From positions 4,519,250 through 4,583,249 of the forward strand of contig JADCRB010000016.1 in assembly GCA_021464245.1 (NCBI GenBank): 64,000 nucleotides of DNA, read 5' to 3'. Position 1 is the first letter of the stretch. Every line of letters starts with the position of its first letter. A program made the translations under genes and the position numbers. The notes beneath the pieces were generated by a model that was not told the DNA's origin, did not search any database, and saw only the letters and a list, made by a program, of their open reading frames with translations. Of the stretch, positions 35,701-48,002 are shown one piece after another. This DNA is from Carallia brachiata (Eukaryota > Streptophyta > Magnoliopsida > Malpighiales > Rhizophoraceae).

Positions 35701-38599
35701 CTTCAAAATTATCATCACTACCACTAATGGATTCCTTTGTTACATGAAAAAGGGCATCACAATGCACAAGGCTCCCTTACTATGGATCTGGTGAAGGGTC
35801 AGTCTCGGGACTTCTAGGCAGTGACAGATACAAAAATCTTTATGGAGTAAGGAAATTTATATGTACAAATATAACAACAACAACGATACATATATAGAAA
35901 AGTAAAACATATTAACTATTCTAAACAATAAACTTTACGACTCTTCCAACCTAGTTTTCATGTTTTGAAATATTGAATTATCTTTTCATTTTTTATACTA
36001 TCAAACACATTTTTTTAATAAGTAAGCGTGCAATTATTTGGTTGTTATTTGCCCTTTAATTTGATGAGATTTAGAGAAGAAAAAATTATAGCAGAAACTT
36101 TAAAAGAAAGGACAAAAAAATTAGTGGGACAATTTCAAAAGAAAGTGGTGGAAAAACAAATATATAGAGAAAACTTCAAAAGTTTATAAAAGGGGGGCAA
36201 TTGCAGCAATTGCTCTCCCTAGGCCCCTCCTACATCTGCTTATGCCTATATGTTAATATGGAGTAAGCCGATTGTTACAATAAGGATTGCCCTGCGGATG
36301 TCTTCATAGGAAATAAATAAAAAATAAGAAATTTTCCACAATTTAGAGCTATGAAAATTGCAAAGGTTATCACACGAATAAATGAGCATGAGGGTATCCT
36401 CTAAAAGGCATTAATAACCTAGACAATGGAAGAAACAGAATAAAACTGAATAACAAGGCAAGGGTCAAGAAAGTACAGTCCATCGATGAACCATTTGCTG
36501 CTAGCACCATCAAATTGACAATCTGCCCCACTCCATGGATGCTGTTGGGGAACACAAGGATCTCCATTCCACCCTAATCGAAGAGGAAGGCCTAGTGCAC
36601 CTTTTAAAGTCTGTAATGCCCTAACTATTGAGAGATAAAGAATGATTACATTGACAGCAGTTTACATTTCATATATAAACTTCCAAAAAATGTATTTCCC
36701 ATTCAAAAAAACGAATCCAACTAAAAAGCAAGTAGTCCATGAGTGTTTTTTTTCATATTGAAGAAGATCAGCAGCCTTGCACACTAATACAGTCAACATG
36801 TTTGCATAAATACAATCTAAGATCAGTGAGGGATAAGACCAGTGAGGGAGAAGACCAATACCATTAATTGGTAGTAACACAAACATATGAAAAGCAAACA
36901 AGTGACATAGCAAACAAGTGACATAAGTACCTTCCTCCAATAAGGTTTTGGACTCAATTGTAACAATCTCAAAGACCTCAATGGCATTGATTATAGCATG
37001 ACTGCCTTCCTTAGGATGCAACGTTAATGTTAAAGTCCTCCCATTGACCGCAACTGTGGTGTTAAGTACAAGAGCAGCATAACGATCCCCACTCATCCTA
37101 GCAACATCTACTTCTTGAAAGGCAACAACACCATTAATCAAAATGTCAAAGATTCTTTGTTTTACACCTGTGATTGAATCATCAATTTCAGCAAAGTGAA
37201 GCCAAATAGAGTAGTTTCTATTAGGTTCCACATCCATTGTGAATGCTAAATCTGGTTGAGTATTAGTGCTAACAATGGCGGTCTGATAAAGAGCTTCAGG
37301 ATAAAAGTTTGGTCCACTTGAAGCTAGCTGAATGCTTCTTGTAGTTGATATATCTTGATCGGAACCTTGACCAAAAGTAGTCTTTGAACCCCAATACCTG
37401 TCTCCACCCCAGTGGTCTCCACTATAATCTGTATCGAATTTCGCTCTCTTATTACCACAACTTAGTCTTGTTACTGTTTTAAGTATTACCCCTGGACCCC
37501 TATCTGATCCAAAATAGTATGCTCGATCGTCAACTTGAAGAATTTCAATTGAAAGTATTGCTGGATCGCCATGACCAGTACTATGGAAACATATTGAGGC
37601 TGTGCCATCACCAAGGAATACTAATGCTTCAGTAAAGACTTGGTCATCATGGTTGCTCCAACCAGAATTCAAAGAATCTATCTGTGTTCCCTCCACAGAA
37701 ATATCAAATAGAGGTTCATTATCAAAATTGGGAAATGCAACCAATCCAAAGAAAACCCTTACAGCATAATGCCCCTTCGGCACTCTCTGAATATTGTAGC
37801 AATTGTTGGGACCTTCGGATAAGGGAAAATAACGCAGAGTTGTAAGTCGAGGGCTGATATAGCTGGGAAGTGTAGCATTTGTAGGAATTCCTCCTGTATA
37901 ACCAAAATCCTTGTACCAGAGTGTATTAGTCGGCGCAGAGTGGACGTCTACACGAGATCCACAGCTTATGCGCAGTACCCAAGGCGCTGCAAATAAGCAA
38001 GATACAAAAAAGAAGAAAGAATAGTCAAAGCAAAACAGTTTAGCCATGTCAAAGTGAATAAAGCAAACAATTATGTTATTGTATTTCGTTGAAAATCTAA
38101 CGGTGAACTACTGAGTTAACATGTTGCTGACTTTCACAACAATTTTCCTCATTCATTAGTTCCAATGCTTGTTTTGACCAGCAACCATTACCTTGTATCG
38201 TAGATTGGTGGTCCATCAGTGGGTTGCAGAGTGTGGTTAAGTACGATATTAACTAACAGTGTAAAATACAACCCATCAGGTCGACAGCAGAACACTGAAC
38301 AAATCCTCCTCTTTTTTAAAAAAATTATTGTTCTTTTTTCTTGGAGCTCTAATCCCAAGATAAATGAGAGAACACTAACCATCCGTTTGTTTCCTGGTTG
38401 TGTGGTATTGGAATATAATGATTTTTGTTTGGCGAGAAAACAGTTAAACAGTTAAACCCAGGAAGTAGAACAACAATTAATCAGTAGAAAGCAACTTTTC
38501 CTTTTGGTTTTTGTTTTCTTTCTTTTTGTTTTTTTTGGGTTTGCTCCAAGAAGAGCAATCAGAAGCAGGGCGTAGCAAAAACGACAAGCAGCTCTCTCT

Positions 38600-38631
<32 letters not shown>

Positions 38632-38830
38632 CTCCATTCCTAATTACATACAGAAGGAAACAGATTCAACCCAGAACTTGTCCAAACAATTTAATACTGA
38701 TGAATCAAACCACAGAAACTTTGAGGCAGAAAAGGGGCTCACCTGGTTTTGCTTTTGCAACACTAATAGTGGAAAGAGTCAAGTGAAAAAGAAGCAGCCA
38801 TGACATTACTCTCCCTGCGAATCTCACCAT
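32798..38830 (-). CDS. RLP4: RLP4-like malectin/LRR receptor-like protein (nine exons)
   Basis: A cell-surface receptor-like protein without a kinase. Coding exons: 38830-38743, 37986-36931, 36624-36477, 35484-35413, 35319-35248, 33734-33663, 33570-33493, 33318-33137, 32910-32798. All have GT..AG introns with matching phase, giving 626 residues, close to the length I recall for Arabidopsis RLP4. The start gives a signal peptide (MVRFAGRVMSWLLLFHLTLS). Malectin-like domain ~30-385; linker with WNGDPCVP and HPWSGADC ~395-425; LRRs ~430-528 (three 72-bp exons each encode one 24-residue repeat); Cys cap TDNAGLCGIPGLPTCG ~530-545; one transmembrane helix ~548-570; basic juxtamembrane WKRRQ; ~55-residue tail with APYAKARTQ. 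No stops or frameshifts. Intron 5 carries a TRIM retrotransposon. Ligand is unknown; glycan binding is a family inference. Confidence 0.93.
34018..34220 (-). repeat. TRIM 3' LTR
   Basis: On the minus strand this is the downstream LTR. Its TGTTGG start is preceded by the purine tract. Confidence 0.9.
34391..34593 (-). repeat. TRIM 5' LTR
   Basis: On the minus strand this is the upstream LTR, followed without gap by the tRNA-Met-type primer site. Confidence 0.9.
38613..38632. repeat. (AG)n microsatellite in RLP4-like intron 1
   Basis: An uninterrupted AG run preceded by a short CA run, about 110 bp inside the first intron. Confidence 0.9.
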
Positions 38831-39764
38831 CTTCAGCTTCAATTTCTTTTTTTGGCTTAGGCAAAAAATACAACTAGCTGTGTGGGGAGTTGGACGGGTT
38901 TGTTTCCCCGGGAGGTCACCTAAACAAACTTTTTAGACAAATAACTGTACGACTGCAGTAGGCGTGTAATTTTTATAAATCATTAGTTTTCTATATTATA
39001 AAAAATATATTAAATTTAAAATTTTAAAAATAAATAAATTATTAAATATTATTAAATTAAATATATATTTATTATATATTATGCTAAAACTATTTATATA
39101 ATATTACTCTTTTTAAATTGAGCTTTCAGGTTAGTTCGTATATCATTCACAATAACCTACTCCACTGTGCTTCTCTTGGTGAGGTGAAATATACATGATT
39201 GGAGCTCTGCTCACCGTGGTTGTTCTGTTATTGCCCGTTGGATTTATGATATGCTTAATTGATTTGATGGCCTTATTGATCCAACGGTCCGAATTGGTCA
39301 AGAGAGTCTCCATCCAAAATTTAGTCCCCACCAGAAGCACTGGTGGGGGGTCCACTTTGGTGGTGGTTGTGGTTGGTTGCTGGGTGCGTTGCCTTGGATT
39401 TACTTCCCTATTTATGGGAATTGAATTAAAATGGGAAGAAGAGCAATTGCTAAAAGCCCTTTCTAGATTTACTTTGACATCCTTCCTTCCAGTTGATATC
39501 CGTTTTCTTTTGTTTTTTTTTTTTCTTTTGAATTTTCAAGCAGCACGTCGTGCGACGTGCGGGGAGGACGGAAAAAAAAAGGGAAAGAAAGAAGTGCTAT
39601 TTGCTTACCGGCTTCGCAGGGGCGGAGTGGCAGATTGTTTTTGCAGTTGTCATTCAATTTTGAGATGGAATTTTAATCGGACGGTTGAGCATATAAATCA
39701 ATGATAAATAATATTAAATATGGAAGTTCGACTTTTTGTGACTAAGTGACTAACTTTTTTTTTT
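38831..39764. other. upstream region of the RLP4-like gene
   Basis: Holds its presumed promoter; no clear TATA box was seen close to the ATG. The 169-codon plus frame at 39195-39704 has no domain and is low-complexity, so I do not call it a gene. Confidence 0.45.
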
Positions 39765-39765
39765 T

Positions 39766-39955
39766 TTTTTACCTTTTTTTTTAGTCTAGACCCTCTGATA
39801 TTCGCATCTCTCGTGGGCGGCGACTAATCCGGAGTTGGGACTTAGTTACAGTTAAGGCTCCTCACCCCTGGCCACCAGTGTGTTTAGTGGGGATCGAACC
39901 CGAGAGCTCTTCCCACCTACTCAGCCTGCGTTGCCAACTGAGTCACACCAGGTAA
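39766..39955 (-). mobile_element. tRNA-derived SINE
   Basis: On the minus strand: head GTGTGACTCAGTTGGCAACG (box A, TGACTCAGTTGG), then GGGTTCGATCCCC (box B, matching GGTTCRANNCC) about 45 bases on, then a unique body, then an A-rich tail. A 10 bp direct repeat TTTTTTACCT lies on both sides (39765-39774 and 39956-39965), consistent with a target duplication although it is low-complexity. Confidence 0.8.
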
Positions 39956-39965
39956 TTTTTTACCT

Positions 39966-42420
39966 TTCAGTGGGAGCAAAAGGAGAAAAGGGCAATGATC
40001 ATAATTTGGTGCGCAATCATCGGTTTGACTTTCAATGTGAATGTGTGTTGTATTGGCTCGGCTTCCGAGTTCTCAGTGCTCGCTGAACGACGCTTTCATT
40101 GCCTTCTTTTACGGGTCATGACCCCAACCCCAACCCGCCCCACCCAATGACCTTTCTTTTTCTCTCATTTTCCCTCATTGCTTCTTATTGGTCTAATAAT
40201 GTTCCATTAATCCTTTTTTCCTTTTTCTTATAAGAGAGAATCAAAGATCGGAAAGAGATTAAAGTTATTAAGACTCGAATATAGAATTAGAAGATTCTAA
40301 TAATGTATTTCAACTAATTATAATAGAAATATAAGACCAATTTTAACAACTTAAACACTTAGAAAATAATGTTCAAAACTCAAGTCTTATTGTTGTCAAT
40401 TTAATTACTTTTTTTAAGGATTGATCATTTATTTTTTTTTTTATATTGCGGTGTCAATTATTCATCAGTTTTCTTCTAATAATTAGTATGAAGGGGAAGT
40501 TTTGATAAAGCTTTCTTTTAATTCTAACTGTCATGTTGCAGCAAATAATAATTTTCTTTCTATTTTATTTTTATTTTTAAAATTAATTTTATTATCTAAA
40601 TATCAAAATTTGACCCTCTTTTTGATTATTGCTCATTAAGTTCTAAATCAAATATTATTACTCATTAATTTATATAACAAAGTGATCAAATATTATTGAT
40701 CTTTAATTTACATTATTGATCATTAATTTATATTATTGCCCATTTGTTTATGTTATTGATCATTATTGAAAACAAAACTGAAAATTTATTAAAATTTAAA
40801 ACTGTTGCAATCTCATTTTAATATAAATTAGCCTCACATTTTGTCCTCGACAAAATTGTGCTTTTGTCATCATTTGCAATAGAGTGCAGTCTTTAAGGCC
40901 TGTTTAGTTTACCTATTATTGATTGTTGTTGCTGTTGCTGTTACTGGTTGTTGTTCTTAATTACTGATTGCTAGTGCTAATTACTGTTATTATTGAATAA
41001 AATAAAATTATAGTATTTGGTAAAATTAACACTATTTGTTATTGATTAAACAACAAAATAACTAGTTTAGATATTATAATTTTGTTTTATTATAATAAAT
41101 AATATTTTTACTTCTTATTAATCTAAACTAGTGTTATAAAAATATACCTTGTATGTTTATAAATAAAAATTTATTAAATTTGTGACCTAAAAATTAACTA
41201 TATAATAGATATTATTATTTTTTGAAAATATTATTCTTACTTTTACACAAAAAAAAAAAAAAAAGACTGTGGGTCTATCCAAATAATGTTATTTCTAAGA
41301 GAGATCCCTCGAGTGGCAATTTTTGGATAACATAATATTATTTTGTATTGATACACTTTTCACAAGAGAAAATTGGAAAACCAAAAAAAAAAAGTTTTTC
41401 AGTCTGTACTGTAGTGCCACTCCCAAAACGTAATTTTGTTTTTTCAACGACAATGGGATTGTACAGTTCAAAAGGACAGTTTTATAATTTTACTATTTAT
41501 TAACTGCTGATAAAAATAAAAAATTGCCTTCTCTTATTTTTTGGATCGACTATTTTTACGGTCTCTATTAGCAATTAGTTACTAGTTTTTTTTTATGTAA
41601 CCAAATACCTTAACTTCCTATTTTTTAAAAAAACAATAACAACAACAATTTGAAAAGCAAAACCAAACACCTTCAAAAACGTTTTCAAAGGTTTTGTTTA
41701 ACTAAATAGTATGAGTCATACTAAAAGCTAAGATAAGATTTCCTTTTTTATAATTGTTTTACATGCTTATCTAATATAAATAAGGATTAAATTATTCACT
41801 TTTTCTTTTTCCTATGTAGATTATGAAATATCAACTAATAAAACTCATGTCATTCGCTTTTGAAAATTTATTGACAAAAAGGGTAAGAACAATTTAATTA
41901 GTGATGGCATAATACTCTAATGAAGGGGTATATTTTCAAGCTCAAAAGTTGCATAAAATAAATTCATTATTTTTAATATATAATAAATTAGATTTGATTT
42001 GTCTACTCTGTGGAAAAACACCATTCATAGGAAAACCAAAATTGCAAATCAAAACGTTAAAACTTATTGAAGTTGACAATATAAATATTTAAGCAAAAAA
42101 ATCAAGTCCTAAAAATTGAACAAAATAAATTGATATCATATAAAAAAAAAATGCACAACCCACACACGAAATGCGAGTTTATCCCTGGTTTGAGATGGTG
42201 TACAGTAGAGCAGATTATTATATCAGATTGTGTAGCATTCCCTCAATGAGATAAATTTTATTATTTAGACTTTAGTATTTAAAAGCTAATAATATAAAAG
42301 AGGACACACTTCTAGAGACGAAAGTTGGATGGATAAAATAGGGATGTAACATCAGAGTTTTGTGTAACTGCCAGTTTTCCATTAAAAGTTGAAGTGCAAT
42401 TTCCACAAGACCACTATTAG
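39966..42420. other. AT-rich intergenic, possible degenerate hAT-type element
   Basis: At 40895-40960 CCTGTTTAGTTT..ATTGTTGTTGCTGTTG is roughly mirrored, inverted, at 41625-41690 (ACAATAACAACAACAATTTG..AACCAAACACC). These could be the ends of an ~800 bp non-autonomous element; the match is imperfect and no target duplication was found. Short imperfect repeats of TATTATTGATCATTAATTTA lie at 40660-40770. Otherwise nothing recognised. Confidence 0.35.
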
Positions 42421-42690
42421 GTCAGCGATACTTTAAGGTAGTGATTGTTAGGCTTTGAAAAAGTAACACGTCTTAAAATGAATGTAGTGGAATTAAGAAT
42501 ATTTAGAAGGATGTCCTTAAAAAAAAAAAAAAGAATACTTAGAAGGATGTGTGGTGACTCTAAAAATGATCGCATAAGAAATAAGGAGATCCATAGGCCA
42601 TATAGCAAAGTAAGTGTAACTAACAATCATATGAGATAAATTGAATGAGTGGTACTTACTTTGGTTTGAATGTGTCAAATGTAGAGTATT
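42420..42690 (+). pseudogene. LINE ORF2 C-terminal fragment
   Basis: The frame reads RLKMNVVELRIFRRM, then RRMCGDSKNDRIRNKEI. This matches the tail of plant non-LTR ORF2 proteins (KM.VAEMRMLRWMCG.TR.DRIRN.DI). An A-run near 42518 splits it, with AGAATA(T/C)TTAGAAGGATGT present on both sides, so a short local duplication has occurred. Frame is lost after about 42640. Confidence 0.65.
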
Positions 42691-43857
42691 CAATGCTCTA
42701 ATTAAGAGAAGTGATCAAATCCAAATAACTATTGAGAGAAAGAGAGAAAAATTTATGTTAACATTAGAATCTTGTATGAGAAAAGATTTAAAATAATTAG
42801 ATCTCACATTTAATTAAAAATTCACATTTGCAATCTAAATTGAATTTAGGATTAAGATTTTGTTGCCGTTAATGTTGAATTTGATACGCTACAGAATTTG
42901 AAAAGGAAAATGTAATAACTGTAAATATTAACTGTAAATTACTAACATCATAATAACTAATACTTATGACGTTGCACTTTTTAGGCATCTTATTATATTT
43001 GTTTCACTTTTCACATTTTTTATTATTTTAATGTGAATTTTAAAATTTCAATATATTAAATGTTTTTAATATATAAATTTCTTGTTAAGAAGTTTTATTG
43101 TTACTTATGTTATTTTTCATATTTAAACACCATTTCATTTACTACGCAGCTTAATCTTATATAATAATAAAATAATTACACAATTTATTCAACAACTTCT
43201 AATAATTAATTTTTATTAATTTCAACCTTCCAAATAATTCATATTACTTTTGCTATATCTAAATATGGATATCTAGAATTTTTTTAACAAAGAAAAAAAA
43301 AAATTTTTTTATTAGTTTAAATTACAAAAACTACCTAACTGAAAGTATAAGAAAATATTTTCTTTTTTTTATTCACAACTTTATTTTTTATTAATTTTTC
43401 ACAATGCAAACACAGTGCACCTGTTTGTGTCTTCTTGCGAACTGTCCATTTCAGATTCTTCTGCCTTCACACAGTCCTCACCGTACATATAATTTTTTAT
43501 TTTTATAACCGGAGATTCTCACATCGGATGAATTCAACAATTTCGGACCCCGGATTAATAAATCAGCATTCAGCAGTCTGCTACATTGAACAGAAAATGA
43601 AAAACTTATAAGACTAATTCATTGCTAATTAACTATGGCTGATAAATATTTATTCCGAGACCTCACTCAAACAGCACACTGGTTAAATACAGTCACAACG
43701 CTGGCATACAGATACATATTAATATGGTTGAAAAGGAAACATTATTAATTGAGAGCGGCCATAACCATAACCACAGCCATAGCCAGCATGCCAAACATAG
43801 AGCAGCCTAGAGTGCAGCAGCAATAGACAATAATAGAGATGGAATGGAAATAAAGTT
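42691..43857. other. AT-rich intergenic
   Basis: Downstream of the AGP31-like gene. It would hold its 3' UTR; nothing else recognised. Confidence 0.5.
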
Positions 43858-45310
43858 TTAAAGCGGGCAGGTGGGTGCAAAAGCAAAAGGACCAACAGTG
43901 AACAGAACAAAAGGGGACTTGTTTGCAACATATGGCTTCTCTGGTCTCAAGGATCCGCCGGTCACTCCACCGTGGAGATCAGTGGGCTTGCTGCATGATG
44001 CTAAAGATGATGAGACCAGTGACACCTTGCACTTGTGGGCGCCATAGCTGGTGACCTTCTTTGGTGCTTCAAGGAAGAAGTAGCCATTTTTGTCCGTTGT
44101 GGCCTGGGCAACCAGCGGGTACTTTGTATTATTGCACTCCACTTTAACTTTGGCGCCTGCGGCCAAAAGTGTGTGATTGATAATGCCAAGAAAGAGCCAA
44201 TATAATGTATGTCCAGTAATCAGTCTCAATTGTGTACGAGTAAAAATGCAAAGTCATATGCATGCGGATGCGGGCAACTTTTTATTTCATGCGCATAATA
44301 ATATCCCATATAATTAATTAAATGCATATAATAATTGCTTTTCAAAACTTTTTTAAAATTTTTTAACACTAAAAAAATTTATCACAAACATATTAATTAT
44401 TAAATATATAAAATATATAAGTAAAAATAAAATAATCACCTTCGAATACCTCATACAATATTAATTACAAAATATATAAAATATATAAATTAAAATCAAA
44501 ATAATTATGTTCGAATATCTCATACATTTGTTTTTTAATATGTGAATAAGCTGCTGTAATTTAATTTAATTTAATTGGGCTAGATCCCCCATGCAAATGC
44601 AGAGCACCATTTGTTGATGTTACACTTACATGCAAAGGAGGAAACAGAGCTGCGCGAAACAAGAAAAAGTAAAGCCTCACATAAGCTATTGACGTGCCAT
44701 ATGCCTTAACTCTCAATGAGTGTAGTACTGTAGCTGAATTTCTTTCCAAGGAAAAAGTTCTCTGATTGCAATAGGGGCTAAAAGAAAAGAAAACGTGGGA
44801 AAGACAGGAAGACAGAGAAGTTTAATTTTGAACTAACCAAGAATTGGCGTGGCTCCCAAGAGGGTTTCAGCTCTGGCATACTTGCAGGACTTGCAGTAAA
44901 CGACACCTTGGACCGCTACAAAGCTCCTCGGAACTGGCTGAGGGCGGGGCGAGTGGACCGGTGGCTTAACCGGCGGGTATGGGGTATGAACCGGGGTCGG
45001 GGAGGGCAATGGAGAGTGAACTGGTGGGGAGAGTTTGGGGGGCTGAATCGGCGGGTGAGAAGGTGCCGTTGGTGGAGAGCGTGTGGGAGGGTGAACGGGG
45101 GCATGAGCCGGTGGGTGACTGTGTGGGTGACGGTGGTGGTCGGTGGGGGTGGTGACTCGGAGCCGGCGCTGGGGCTCCTTCCTGATAGTGAGGCTTATCA
45201 GTAGGCGGCAGTGGGACTGTCTGGACCACGTCACCAAAGGCAAGGAGGCATAGCAGGGAAAGCTGCAGTAGCACTGCTAGTGCCATAGCCTTAGAATTAG
45301 CAACACCCAT
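43858..45310 (-). CDS. AGP31-like His/Pro-rich secreted cell-wall protein with PAC/Ole e 1 domain (frameshifted)
   Basis: A non-classical arabinogalactan protein of the AGP30/AGP31 type, acting in the cell wall. Exon 1 is 45310-44838 and exon 2 is 44156-43858, with a phase-1 intron. The start MGVANSKAMALAVLLQLSLL is a signal peptide; a stretch rich in Pro, His, Ser and Thr follows (SHPPAHAPVHPP, SPPVHSPLPSPTPVH, PPVKPPVHSP); then the PAC domain with six Cys (VQGVVYCKSCKYARAETLLG, KVECNNTKYP, GAHKCKVSLVSS, FAFAPTCPL). The family has the same order. The signal-peptide frame and the Pro-rich/PAC frame differ by one base; the switch falls in the C-rich run near 45150-45175, and the coding length (772) is not a multiple of three. 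It is either a sequencing or assembly slip or a real null allele. His-rich parts may bind metal and the PAC domain wall polysaccharide (family knowledge). Confidence 0.85.
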
Positions 45311-45451
45311 TGCCCTTCTTGTTTTGCAGGAAAGCCCCGACGAGAGACGGAGAGAAGCACGGTTAGAACGACCGAGAAAGTGTCTAAAAAAAAATGAAAG
45401 AAAGGTAGAGGTATTGTGGCGAGATGGGGATCGAAAAGAGGAATGGATGAA

Positions 45452-45459
45452 ATTTATAG
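45452..45459 (-). promoter_or_regulatory. TATA box of the AGP31-like gene
   Basis: CTATAAAT on the minus strand about 145 bp upstream of the ATG, giving a plausible 5' UTR of about 110 bases. Confidence 0.6.
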
Positions 45460-45479
45460 CGACTTCTCGGCCCTAGACC

Positions 45480-48002
45480 TTTTAGTGAGTTAACGGTGAA
45501 AAAATTTTAGACAGACAATTATAAGTACGTGATAGATATTTAGTTTAGATTGTTTTATTGTAAACGTATATTAAAAATAAAAAAATAATAAATTAATAGA
45601 TATAGTTAAATAAATTATATGTCTCCCTGCATAATCTTACTCATAAAATTATTACGGCAATTTGCATGCACTGAGTGTGTTATAGCAGTCATAGATGTCT
45701 AATCGAATGTTTTAAGAATATGATATTAAAATTTAAATATTTATAAAACATGGTAATAATAGATATACGTACATATGAACATTAAAAATATATATTTAAT
45801 TTAAATAAAAAATTTTAACTATAAAATATGTAACTACTAATAAATAAACGTATTCTAATAAACAAAAATATAAATCTACTAAAAAGTGTTTTGTAAAGTA
45901 GTTTTTTTCTTCTTTTTAGGAAGCTTTGTCAAGTTGTTGTTTTTATAATTTTATATAATAAAGCACTTTTTAAACACTGGAGTTGGGTTAGGTTACTAGA
46001 AGAGAAATTATTTTATGATTTCACGTTACCTTTATCCTTGCAATTTTGCTATATTTTCATTGGGTTGCAATAAAATAGCTTTATCTCTGAAAATTTCATA
46101 TTACTCTAGCTCTGCCCTCATCAAAGGCCAATCGAACTAATTATGTAAAAGGACAAAAAAAAAAAAACAAATTCCATGAGTTGTTCAATCTCAAGTGCCG
46201 AATGAATGGATTAGACAGCCTTGTTCCCAAAAAAAAAAAAAAAAACGAAAAGAAAAAAAAGCACTGGATGGAATATTGGATACAAAGGAAAGGTGATTCT
46301 CACGTCAAAAAAAATTAATTTATGTTAGTCTGGATTTGAAGAAAAGACAATGAAAGAAAGTATAAGAAAAAAAATTTAGTATTTATTTTTTTCTTATTAT
46401 TTTCTTTTTTTATTTTTTTTATCTATTTAAATAATTTTTTTTACACAATTTTTTCCTTATAATTTTATTTCTTATTTTCTTTTATATTATTTTTTTACAT
46501 AATTTTTATCTATTCAAATAATTTAATTTTTTATAATTTTTATTTTTTTTTTTTTTTATTCTCATAATTTAAATATATTATTAATTTTTACCTGACAAAA
46601 GTTTGAATGGTTTTTTCTGTTTTTTTTTTGCACAGATGAATGGTTTTTTTCTGATAACAGTGACTAAAAACAAGTGATAAAGAACTTCATCGTCACATCA
46701 ATGGATAAGGCCCGACCGAAATGATGCACTTTTTTCTTGTAAGACAACGCGAAGGGACAAGTTTTCAAAATCTTTGAGTGCTGTACAGCCCCGTTTCCTT
46801 GGTAATTTATTTTATTAAAAATGAGTCCCTTTTTTTTTTGGTTATTTATCTTGGGAAATTGATGGCAACTCTGACGCAATTCGGTGAAAAGCAACAATGG
46901 CAAGCAGAGGGCCATACATGGTTGTGGTAGGATATCAAATTGGGAAAGGTCAAAAAAAAAAAAAAAAAAAAATATTAAATAGGGACAAGACAACAGGGAT
47001 AGCAGAGTGAAAATTTTGAGGTAATTTTTGGGATTCTCTTCAATGCTTGCATTGGTTATCATTCTATCGGTACGGTAGAGGCCCCACTAGTGGACCTATA
47101 ATGATGGAGGAGTGGAGCTTTTAAAGGATGTTACCGTTGGCTGGGGACCTCCAAAGGCGAATTTGAATTTAGAATTTTTTGTACACGTTTTCCGTTGCTT
47201 GGTAGTCACCTTGGAGAGAGAAAATAATAGTATGTTAAATATTAATATTTTAATTAATATTTTAAATAAAATAAAATTAATAATTTTAAAATAAAATTGA
47301 TAATATTTATAGTAAAAAATAATAATTTTTAATTTATGTTATAAAATTATTAATTTTATTGTCAAAATTATCATTTTTATTATATTCAAAATGTTAAAAT
47401 TCTTTACATATATTAATACTCCTTTAAAAAAGTATTTTACCTTTGTTCTCTATTAAAAAAATTAGAAAGAAAACTAGAAAAGAATATGTTTGCCAACTTC
47501 GCGGGTCCGGTTGATTGAATTAAGGTAAGCTAGAATTTGTTTTTTAAAATGATACTGTTTTTAGTTATTTAAGAACTTTATATTTTGTCTAATTAATTAG
47601 TTATTTTTCTGTTAAATACCCAGGAATGGATGATGACTAGACGCGGCAGCTTATCTATGTTTCATACATCTCTGCAATAGTTTTCCCCGTTTGTTCTTGG
47701 CCACAGCAACTTTTTGGTTTTTCCATCCACAATTATTTGCCATATATTATCAATTTTGGTAACAGAACAGCTAAGGAAGTTTGGTAACAAAACAGCTTGT
47801 GATTCTTGTAGATCTCAAGATAAACCATCCTTCCCCAGTTTGGGCACTTAATTTCTGGTTCAAATGGGTCCTTGGTTGGCGAAGTTAAAGTTTCAATTTC
47901 ATTCCGTACTTGTTAATTCATAATTTTGCATCATCTTTACGGGCTAATAATTTCACACCGGCACCATTCATGTTTGGGTGACAGCTTGCACACAAAGATC
48001 TT
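45480..48002. other. AT-rich intergenic, no gene recognised
   Basis: Long A and T homopolymers (46150-46260, 46370-46560, 46950-46975). Frames such as minus 46664-47062 are low-complexity and carry no domain. Confidence 0.5.

Noticed and set aside
36662..38047. Single-exon 461-codon minus frame as a complete gene
   Set aside because: It begins inside intron 1 and ends by reading into intron 2. The splice-consistent nine-exon model explains the whole domain architecture.
39195..39704. 169-codon plus-strand frame upstream of the RLP4-like gene
   Set aside because: Hydrophobic and low-complexity, no domain, no splice or promoter support.
40895..41690. 800 bp hAT-type MITE
   Set aside because: Inverted ends are too imperfect and no target duplication was found; mentioned only as a possibility in the intergenic entry.
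44908..45204. 98-codon plus-strand Arg/Trp-rich frame
   Set aside because: Antisense shadow of the Pro-rich region of the AGP31-like gene.
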